DNA of 11,465 nt from Alphaproteobacteria bacterium (GTDB taxonomy: Bacteria; Pseudomonadota; Alphaproteobacteria; CAAHEQ01; UBA3637). The position numbers were made by a program, and so were the translations under genes. Shown piece by piece: positions 5,607 to 11,465 of the stretch (position 1 is the first letter of the stretch; each line of letters starts with the position of its first letter). Under the pieces are notes generated by a model. That model made no database searches and was not told the origin of the DNA. It saw only the letters and a list, made by a program, of their open reading frames with translations. Where the stretch lies: contig JAFXFY010000168.1 of the NCBI GenBank assembly GCA_017513365.1, positions 1 to 11,465 of the forward strand, read 5' to 3'.

Positions 5607-7616
5607 ATGGCTGAAACAGATGTGTCAAAATATCTGATAAATTATACGGACCTTGCCCAAAAAGGTGAACTCGGTGAGTTAGTCGGTCGGGAAAAAGAAT
5701 TAGAACGATTATTGCATATCTTGCTCAGAACCACAAAAAATAATCCGTTAGTGGTGGGTATCCCCGGTGTTGGCAAATCGGCTCTTGTTTATGGTCTTAC
5801 GACCTTTATGGCATCAGAAGGGGCCCCCGAATTCTTACAAGTCAAAAAAGTCGTCGGATTAGACGTTGCCGCCATTATGTTGGCATCAAAAACCGAAGAA
5901 GATTATGCCGAAACAGTTAAACGCACCCTACAAATTGTCGTAGATAATCCGGATGCTTATTTATTATATTTAAAGGATATCAGCTTTTTGGTTAATATGG
6001 ACACCAATCCGGAAAATAAAGAACCGGCCAAGTTTTTAAAACTGTCCTTAATGAGTGGCAAACTCAATTGTATCGTGGAATCGGATACGTCAAACTTTGT
6101 GGCCTATATGGAAAAAGACCACTCGGTGATGAGTCATATGCAAACGCTGTTTTTGGAAGAACCAACCGTAGAGGAAAGCATTCAAATTGCCGGCAATATT
6201 AAACACACGTTTGAAGATCACTATGGTGTTATTATTCCACCTGAAACGGTTAAAATTGCGTGTCAATTATCCCACCGATATGTTAAGCAACGGGCTTTTC
6301 CATCAAAGGCTTTGGACTTATTAGATGATTCGGCCAGTTTATTAATGATGGATATGGCGAAAGGATTAATTGATCCGTCTAAAAATATCGTTGAACCGGA
6401 ATATTGCAACCGTACGATTGCTGAATGGACCGGTATTCCGGTTGAAAAAGTAGATGCCGAAGACAAACAACGTTTGGCAAATGCCGAAAAATACCTGAAA
6501 GAACGTGTGATTGGGCAAGATAATGCCGTTGTGGTCGTGGCCAATGCGATTCGTCGGGCTCGTTCGGGCTTACAAGATCCTAACCGACCAATTGGTTCGT
6601 TCTTATTCATCGGTACAACCGGTGTCGGTAAAACGGAACTGGCCAAGTCTTTAGCCGACTTTATGTTTAATGATGAAACGGCCTTGCTGAGATTGGATAT
6701 GTCCGAATATATGGAACGGTCGGCTGTAGCTCGTATGGTTGGGCCAGCTCCTGGTCAACCTGGCTATGAACAAGGCGGATATTTAACTGAATCCGTTCGG
6801 TTAAAACCATTCCAAGTGGTGTTATTTGACGAAATTGAAAAGGCCCATCCCGATATCATGAACTTGATGTTGCAATTGTTAGATGAAGGGCGTTTAACGG
6901 ATGGTAAAGGCATTACCGTTGATTTCAGAAATACGATTATCATTTTGACCTCAAACGTTGGGGCCAATTTACCGGCTTATCAACGGGTAGATGCTTTAAC
7001 TCAATATTTCCGTCCTGAATTTATTAACCGTTTGGATGATGTGGTTTCGTTCCACCAATTAAATGAAGAACACTTAAGATTAATTGTGGATATTCATTTA
7101 AACAAATTGTTAAAACGTGCTAAAAATTTAGGATACAGCATTGTTGTAGATGACAGCGCCAAAGATTGGTTTGTGGATGAAATCTTTACATCAAAATTCG
7201 GTGTACGTGCGTTAAAACGCCTTATCCAAGAACAAGTGGAAAATCGTTTATCTTTCTTGATTATGCAAGAAAAAGTCAAACCGGGGCAAGAGGTCTTTTT
7301 GAACGTTCACCCGTCTGGTAGACGTTTACAAATTTATACCAAAACAGTCCAAACAACCGTTCGTGAAGAAATTGCCCCAGTGGAATTTCCTAATGAACCA
7401 CAAGAGGAGGAAATGACAACACCTCCAGAAACACAACCAACTATTCAAGCTCAATCTGAGACGGAGGAAATTGCCTCAACAGATATGCCCTCGGAACCGC
7501 AAAAAATTGCCGAGCAACCTCAATTGACTGAAGAGATACCTACTCAACAACCAATACCGGCGGAACAAACCTCTGATACTATTCAACCGGCATCACAAAT
7601 GCCGACGGCAAACTGA
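5607..7616 (+). CDS. ClpA/ClpB-like AAA+ protein with degenerate first ATPase domain
   Basis: This 669-residue protein has two AAA+ modules of the Hsp100/Clp type, whose usual members unfold proteins by threading them through a central pore. It lacks the N-terminal Clp-repeat domain and the ClpB middle coiled coil. D1 keeps Walker A GIPGVGKS (51-58), but the Walker B Asp-Glu pair reads K123-D124, the Arg-finger pair reads S176-H177, and the KYRG pore loop is replaced by SKTEED (94-99). D2 looks ATPase-competent: Walker A GTTGVGKT (336-343), Walker B VVLFDEIEKAH (404-414), TSN sensor 1 (448-450), Arg finger R475 and sensor-2 R534. However, the D2 pore loop, normally GYVG, is GQPG (383-386). 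The region where ClpA carries its ClpP-binding IGL loop is short and has no such loop. Residues 585-669 form a Glu/Pro/Gln-rich tail. It overlaps mutY by one base (TGATG). Automatic labels as ClpA would overstate its function. Confidence 0.85.
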   Translation: MAETDVSKYLINYTDLAQKGELGELVGREKELERLLHILLRTTKNNPLVVGIPGVGKSALVYGLTTFMASEGAPEFLQVKKVVGLDVAAIMLASKTEEDYAETVKRTLQIVVDNPDAYLLYLKDISFLVNMDTNPENKEPAKFLKLSLMSGKLNCIVESDTSNFVAYMEKDHSVMSHMQTLFLEEPTVEESIQIAGNIKHTFEDHYGVIIPPETVKIACQLSHRYVKQRAFPSKALDLLDDSASLLMMDMAKGLIDPSKNIVEPEYCNRTIAEWTGIPVEKVDAEDKQRLANAEKYLKERVIGQDNAVVVVANAIRRARSGLQDPNRPIGSFLFIGTTGVGKTELAKSLADFMFNDETALLRLDMSEYMERSAVARMVGPAPGQPGYEQGGYLTESVRLKPFQVVLFDEIEKAHPDIMNLMLQLLDEGRLTDGKGITVDFRNTIIILTSNVGANLPAYQRVDALTQYFRPEFINRLDDVVSFHQLNEEHLRLIVDIHLNKLLKRAKNLGYSIVVDDSAKDWFVDEIFTSKFGVRALKRLIQEQVENRLSFLIMQEKVKPGQEVFLNVHPSGRRLQIYTKTVQTTVREEIAPVEFPNEPQEEEMTTPPETQPTIQAQSETEEIASTDMPSEPQKIAEQPQLTEEIPTQQPIPAEQTSDTIQPASQMPTAN

Positions 7617-8605
7617 TGGAACAATTGGCAAGATACTTACTTAATTGGTATAACAAAAACGGACGGGATTTACCGTGGCGTGTCAAAGGTGGCGCTCATC
7701 CGGATGCTTATGCCGTTTGGATTTCCGAAATTATGTTGCAACAAACTACCGTCAAAACCGTATTGGATTATTTTGATCGGTGGATGAGGCGTTTTCCGAC
7801 CTTAGCAACTTTAGCCAATGCCGACATCACTGAAGTATTGTTAATGTGGCAAGGATTGGGATATTATACTCGGGCAAAAAAAATCCATGAATGCGCCAAA
7901 GTATTGATGGAAAAATACGGCGGACACTTTCCCAAAAACCGAGCGGAATTATTAAAATTACCGGGGATTGGTCCTTATACAGCCTCCAGCATTTGTGCCT
8001 TTGCTTTTAATATGCCCGAAACGGTTGTAGATGGCAATGTTATTCGGGTTATTGCCAGATTATATGGTATTACAAATGAAATTAACCGAGATGATATTTA
8101 TGAACGAGCATCAAAATTAACGTCTCAAAAACACGGAGCCGATTATGCCTCAGCCATTATGGATTTAGGGGCCACCATTTGTACACCCACCAATCCAAAA
8201 TGTTTATTGTGTCCATGGGCAAAAGAGTGTATTGCTAATCAACAAGGAATTGCCGAACAAATTCCCGTTATTAAAAAGCCCGAAAAACAAAAACGCACTG
8301 GAACACTTTATTTAATCCAAAATGACAAAGGAGCCTATTACATTCAAAAACGGGCGGGCAAAGGATTACTGTCCGGATTATACGAATTTCCGTGGCATTA
8401 CGATAATGAACCGTCTTTTGTGGGAAATTGGCAAGATACAGGTAAAACAATTACACATGTCTTCACGCACTTTCATTTGACGTTACATATTGTAAAAGGT
8501 GTGGCCGAATCTGGCATTCGTTCCGATGGTGAGTTCGTTATACCGACAGAGTTAAAAAATTACCCCTTTCCCACGCTGATGAAAAAAGTGATAAAGGGGT
8601 TGTAA
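7616..8605 (+). CDS. mutY: A/G-specific adenine DNA glycosylase MutY
   Basis: MutY removes adenine mispaired with 8-oxoguanine, starting base-excision repair. The 329-residue product has the helix-hairpin-helix glycosylase core with catalytic Glu38 in SEIMLQQTT, the hairpin LLKLPGIGPYTA (112-123) and catalytic Asp139 in VVDGNVIRV. The 4Fe-4S loop is Cys189-X6-Cys196-X2-Cys199-X5-Cys205. The C-terminal NUDIX-like domain that recognises 8-oxoG spans about 225-329, including FTHFHLTLHI. The length is normal for the family, and all key residues are present, so the enzyme should be active. Its ATG shares one base with the stop of the ClpA-like gene, a sign of translational coupling within the same operon. 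No clear terminator was seen in the 66 bases before the convergent gene. Confidence 0.96.
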   Translation: MEQLARYLLNWYNKNGRDLPWRVKGGAHPDAYAVWISEIMLQQTTVKTVLDYFDRWMRRFPTLATLANADITEVLLMWQGLGYYTRAKKIHECAKVLMEKYGGHFPKNRAELLKLPGIGPYTASSICAFAFNMPETVVDGNVIRVIARLYGITNEINRDDIYERASKLTSQKHGADYASAIMDLGATICTPTNPKCLLCPWAKECIANQQGIAEQIPVIKKPEKQKRTGTLYLIQNDKGAYYIQKRAGKGLLSGLYEFPWHYDNEPSFVGNWQDTGKTITHVFTHFHLTLHIVKGVAESGIRSDGEFVIPTELKNYPFPTLMKKVIKGL

Positions 8606-8671
8606 GTCTTATTTTTTTATATGTTTCAAATCACTCCTTTAAAAATAAAAAGCGTTCCATATCTAAAATAC

Positions 8672-11068
8672 TTAATCACTACAGAAAAAGGCACCAGATG
8701 TTTGCAACTCTAAATAAGCGGTTGCTCGTTTAAGGGTATACATATAGTAATTAATTTTATGCAATCCAGCAGTCAACGAAAGAGTTACCGTTCCTGTACT
8801 ACAAGCACTTGTTACATTATGAACCAATTTGTTATCAATTGTGATTTGTACCTCCACCTTGTTAGAATGTTCACTACAAGAATAAGCATGTGTTTTGAAG
8901 GTATAGTTTCCATCTCTAAAGGCATATATATATCCACTTGCTCTTAGAGCATGATTGCGACACTCTGAGGGTTTACGTTCACCATAAATGTATGCTGAAT
9001 TAATTCTCTCACCAACATGATGATAAACATCACGTCCAGCATATCGAGAGCACATCTGAAATTCGGTAATTTCTAATCCACTAGAAAGCCAAGAATAAAC
9101 GCCAGAACAATTCGTTGCCATACATTGTTTTTCAGCATTATTCCAAGATGTATTTCTTGGACAGTCTTCACATTGTTTTGTTTCAGCATTCCAATATGGT
9201 TTTTCACGATTAGCTTGTACACAAGACACACATTGCGTTCCATTCCAATATGGGTTTAGACCATTAGTAGCTGTTGTACAAGAAACACATTGTTGCGTTT
9301 TACTATCCCAAACTGGCAGCGAACTATTAGCTGTTTCACAAGTTACACACTGGCTGCCATTCCAAATTGGCTTATCTTCTGAGCAACAAACAAGTGCGCC
9401 ATTATTCTTTTGGTAAATTAAATTTAATGAAGAACAAGATGATTTGCATTCTTCCGTTACACCATCCAAATATGGATCTGATGGGGGGCATCCCCTTTCT
9501 GGTACTGTTGTTTCCAGTTGCGTGTATTCTACTTCAGTTGTTTCCAACACTGTTGTAGTGGTTGTATTTAATGTTGTAGTGGTTGTATTTAATGTTGTAG
9601 TGGTTGGCAATCCTGTTGTAGTAGCGCCAATTGTGGTGGTTTCTGCCACACATTTATTATTGTAAGAATAAGGCTTATCTGATGGACAAGATGAAACACA
9701 TCTATTATCATTCAAATAAGGGTTTCTCCAAGAACAAGATGAAACACAAACGTTATTATCTAAATAAGGTTTATCTGATGGACAATATGAAACACAAACT
9801 TTATCATTCAAATAAGGTTTTTTCGGAAATATTTCAGCACACGGCACACATATTTTACCATTCCATATTGGTTTATCAAGAGGGCACTCATACACACATT
9901 GATATCCATCCCAATAAGGATAATATGAGTTATAACTAACACAAGTTACACACTGCGTTCCATCCCAAATTGGCGTGTCTGATGGACATACAACAGAGGT
10001 TGTTTTTGGTAGTGTTGTTTCATATATAGAAGTGGTTGTTGTATATGGTACACTTGTTGTTGTATATACCGAAGTGGTTGTTGTTTCTGGTAGTGTTGTT
10101 GTATATACCGAAGTGGTTGTTGTTTCTGGTAGTGTTGTTTCATATATAGAAGTGGTCGTATATGGTACACTTGTTGTTGTATATACCGAAGTGGTTGTTG
10201 TATACAACGTATTTGTTCTATATATAGATGAGGTTGTTGTTTTGGGTGTCGTTGTGGAAGATATATATGTCATTTGTGGAGTGTCTGAAGAATAAAAATC
10301 CGTTGTTGTTTCTGTGATAACAGATGATGTTTCATAACCGGTTGTTTCAGGAACATTCCCCATTTTTGAACTATACATAACATCAGAGGTTTCAATAGGC
10401 TCTTCCCGTATAATTTTTATACAGATGTGGCCTTCGCATACTTCATTATCATCACAATCATCTGAAGTTGTGCAAGATTTAACACATTCACCATTTATCT
10501 CTTCACCGGACCAACAAACACAAGTATTGGTTGCCTCTTCCCAATAACGCTGAGTTAAATCGCATTCACATGTATCCGGATCTGCATTTTTGGGGGTACC
10601 TGCAGGACAGCCTTTTTGAACAGAGAGTTTTTGTGGCTCTTCAAAAGCGAACACTAAAGTGTTATTTTCTTCACATTCGGCCAATAATGTTTCACCATCT
10701 GCCGAGTATATTTTTGAATCCAACACCCCTTTCACCTGGCCTAAAGTCATATCACATAACCGTTTCGGCACATCGTATACTTGAATACCGATATGCACAT
10801 TATCATAATCAATGGTGTAGCCCAATTTACTTTGAGGATCAAATTTATCTAAAGTTATATTCCTTTTACGATTATCCAATTGTTTTTTGACATCTAAACT
10901 GCGTTGTAAAATCTCATTCGATAAAATGTTGGCATGGTGTTTATCTATTAAATAAGCGTAAAATGTTAATGCGCAAATAGATAACACTCCGATAATGGCA
11001 ATAACTCCTAACACTTCTACCATGGATCGACCGGATTGTAATAAAATACGTTGCTTTAAGTTTTTCAT
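8672..11068 (-). CDS. giant pilin-like stalked surface protein (putative adhesin)
   Basis: The 798-residue product starts with a type IV pilin-type signal: a basic leader, G13 as cleavage site, then RSMVE with the conserved Glu at +5 (E18), and a hydrophobic helix to about residue 41. A pilin-like domain of about 110 residues follows, then a Cys-rich segment (154-216), a Thr-rich stalk (228-358) with 13-residue TTTTSVYTTTLPE-type repeats, Cys-rich repeats of the C-P-S-D-K-P-Y-L-D-N-N-x-C type (361-474), a second Thr stalk (475-525), more Cys repeats (527-655), and a C-terminal domain (656-798). The last resembles a PA14-like beta-sandwich (DGNYTFKT, ITIDNKLVHN, LTAGLHKINYYMYT). The start has GGAG 8 bases upstream. 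No other pilus genes are in the window, so export would depend on a pilus or type II-like system elsewhere. Adhesion is inferred from architecture, not shown. Confidence 0.85.
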   Translation of the reverse strand: MKNLKQRILLQSGRSMVEVLGVIAIIGVLSICALTFYAYLIDKHHANILSNEILQRSLDVKKQLDNRKRNITLDKFDPQSKLGYTIDYDNVHIGIQVYDVPKRLCDMTLGQVKGVLDSKIYSADGETLLAECEENNTLVFAFEEPQKLSVQKGCPAGTPKNADPDTCECDLTQRYWEEATNTCVCWSGEEINGECVKSCTTSDDCDDNEVCEGHICIKIIREEPIETSDVMYSSKMGNVPETTGYETSSVITETTTDFYSSDTPQMTYISSTTTPKTTTSSIYRTNTLYTTTTSVYTTTSVPYTTTSIYETTLPETTTTSVYTTTLPETTTTSVYTTTSVPYTTTTSIYETTLPKTTSVVCPSDTPIWDGTQCVTCVSYNSYYPYWDGYQCVYECPLDKPIWNGKICVPCAEIFPKKPYLNDKVCVSYCPSDKPYLDNNVCVSSCSWRNPYLNDNRCVSSCPSDKPYSYNNKCVAETTTIGATTTGLPTTTTLNTTTTTLNTTTTTVLETTEVEYTQLETTVPERGCPPSDPYLDGVTEECKSSCSSLNLIYQKNNGALVCCSEDKPIWNGSQCVTCETANSSLPVWDSKTQQCVSCTTATNGLNPYWNGTQCVSCVQANREKPYWNAETKQCEDCPRNTSWNNAEKQCMATNCSGVYSWLSSGLEITEFQMCSRYAGRDVYHHVGERINSAYIYGERKPSECRNHALRASGYIYAFRDGNYTFKTHAYSCSEHSNKVEVQITIDNKLVHNVTSACSTGTVTLSLTAGLHKINYYMYTLKRATAYLELQTSGAFFCSD
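9552..9606 (-). repeat. 21-bp tandem repeat coding the second Thr stalk
   Basis: Two perfect 21-base units (9552-9572, 9573-9593) and a partial third encode Leu-Asn-Thr-Thr-Thr-Thr-Thr. The unit is a multiple of three, so gain or loss of a copy by slippage keeps the frame and changes stalk length. Confidence 0.85.
9998..10243 (-). repeat. nested 39-bp and about 120-bp repeats coding the first Thr stalk
   Basis: A 39-base unit beginning ACCGAAGTGGTTG recurs at 10068 and 10107 (13 residues, TTTTSVYTTTLPE type). A larger unit of about 120 bases, marked by CATATATAGA at 10021 and 10141, repeats the block with a 3-base deletion in the second copy. All length changes are in frame. On the plus strand the region is Val-rich in translation, which creates spurious long frames. 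Confidence 0.85.
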
Positions 11069-11086
11069 TTTTTTCGCTCCATTTTA

Positions 11087-11273
11087 TCTACCCAAAAAAC
11101 GGTCGTTTTTGTGCTAGATTCAGTATTGTTATTTTTTATATTTTTAAAATGCCATAAAAAAATCCATTTTTCAACAACAAATCAATAAAATAGTTAAAAT
11201 TGCCTCATTTTTTCACAATTCATTGATTTTTAGCGTTTTTATCACCCGCAAAAACGTTCCTTTTTGTGGTAGA
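11087..11273. repeat. MITE-like element with terminal inverted repeats
   Basis: The outer ends read TCTACC at 11087 and GGTAGA at 11268-11273, flanked on both sides by TA (11085-11086 and 11274-11275), the target duplication expected of Tc1/mariner or IS630-type elements. The inverted repeats extend inward imperfectly: 34-base ends 11086-11119 and 11241-11274 match in 25 positions as inverted repeats and in 27 as direct repeats, counted by hand, because each is itself nearly palindromic around AAAAACG/CGTTTTT. The interior of about 120 bases is AT-rich and codes for nothing. TA and AT-rich ends arise easily by chance here, so paired regulator sites are an alternative. Confidence 0.4.
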
Positions 11274-11281
11274 TAAATTTT

Positions 11282-11308
11282 AAGAAAAACGCCCCAATTG
11301 GAGCGTTT
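11282..11308 (-). terminator. rho-independent terminator of alaS
   Basis: On the minus strand AAACGCTCC (complement of 11300-11308) pairs with GGGGCGTTT (complement of 11287-11295), with one G-T wobble and loop AATT, followed by TTTTTCTT. It lies 19 bases after the alaS stop codon. Confidence 0.85.
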
Positions 11309-11327
11309 GAATTTGTTATAAAAAGCC

Positions 11328-11465
11328 TTAAATCATCGTACTTAAAAAGGCAACGGCTTCGGAAATTTTATCCGGATTTGTTCCGCCGGCTTGCGCCATA
11401 TCGCTACGACCGCCACCGCCGTTACCGCCAACGATTTGAGCGGCCGCTTTTACCATATCAACGGC
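11328..11465 (-). CDS. alaS: alanyl-tRNA synthetase, C-terminal end (partial)
   Basis: AlaS attaches alanine to tRNA(Ala). Only the last 45 residues are inside the window; the gene enters from the right edge. They contain the DHHA1 glycine-rich motif IVGGNGGGGRSDMAQAGG, where most AlaS proteins read GGKGGGRPDMAQAGG, followed by the usual short ending NPDKISEAVAFLSTMI. The stop TAA lies at 11328-11330. The motif is diagnostic for the end of AlaS; the same domain occurs in some DHH phosphoesterases, but the full G-G-x-G-G-G-R-x-D-M-A-Q-A-G-G string points to AlaS. A strong terminator follows, so the pilin-like gene downstream on the same strand is a separate unit. Confidence 0.93.
   Translation of the reverse strand, partial: AVDMVKAAAQIVGGNGGGGRSDMAQAGGTNPDKISEAVAFLSTMI

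Noticed and set aside
8606..8671. Terminator between mutY and the convergent pilin-like gene
   Set aside because: T-rich stretches occur, but I found no stable hairpin in front of them on either strand.
9444..10295. Long Val-rich plus-strand frames opposite the pilin-like gene
   Set aside because: They are the complement of Thr codon repeats (ACA/ACC read as GTT/GTA/GGT), have no ribosome sites, and the minus-strand product has clear domain structure.
9494..10387. CRISPR-like array
   Set aside because: The repeats are in-frame coding repeats without unique spacers of constant length.
11086..11274. Pair of Xer/dif or loxP-like recombination sites
   Set aside because: The 34-base length and dyad symmetry are suggestive, but there is no match to known core sequences and no recombinase gene nearby; kept only as an alternative to the MITE reading.

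Overview
The window looks like a chromosomal segment of an AT-rich Gram-negative bacterium, most likely an uncultured host-associated Alphaproteobacterium. Three things suggest this. An mlaA/mlaC pair lies next to each other. An ftsH gene directly follows what may be the end of tilS, a common alphaproteobacterial order. The last large gene starts with a GRSMVE(V/M)LGV-type pilin-like segment, which I associate with gut Alphaproteobacteria genomes. The taxonomic call is inference.

Layout. Positions 3-155 (+) are the 3' end of an upstream gene, possibly tilS. Positions 159-2086 (+) are ftsH, split by a one-base deletion at about 1214 and followed by a strong terminator. Positions 2334-4320 (-) are a compact operon transcribed in the order LOG-family nucleoside-5'-monophosphate phosphoribohydrolase, mlaA (outer-membrane lipoprotein), mlaC (periplasmic phospholipid carrier), ending in its own terminator. 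Overlapping divergent promoters at about 4351-4392 separate it from a second tightly packed operon on the + strand (4411-8605): a secreted protein of unknown function, an unusual ClpA/ClpB-like AAA+ protein and mutY. Positions 8672-11068 (-) encode a 798-residue pilin-like surface protein with Thr-rich stalks and Cys-rich repeats. Between it and the 3' end of alaS (11328-11465, -) lie the alaS terminator and a short element with terminal inverted repeats.

How the genes relate. MlaA and MlaC belong to the outer-membrane lipid-asymmetry pathway; the MlaFEDB transporter is not in the window. FtsH (membrane proteolysis), MutY (oxidative DNA repair) and AlaS (tRNA charging) are housekeeping. The two least ordinary items are the ClpA-like protein, whose first ATPase module and both substrate-gripping pore loops are degenerate while its second ATPase module looks intact, and the large pilin-like protein, built like a stalked adhesin on a type IV pilin-type N-terminus. 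No tRNA, rRNA, CRISPR array or complete insertion sequence was seen.
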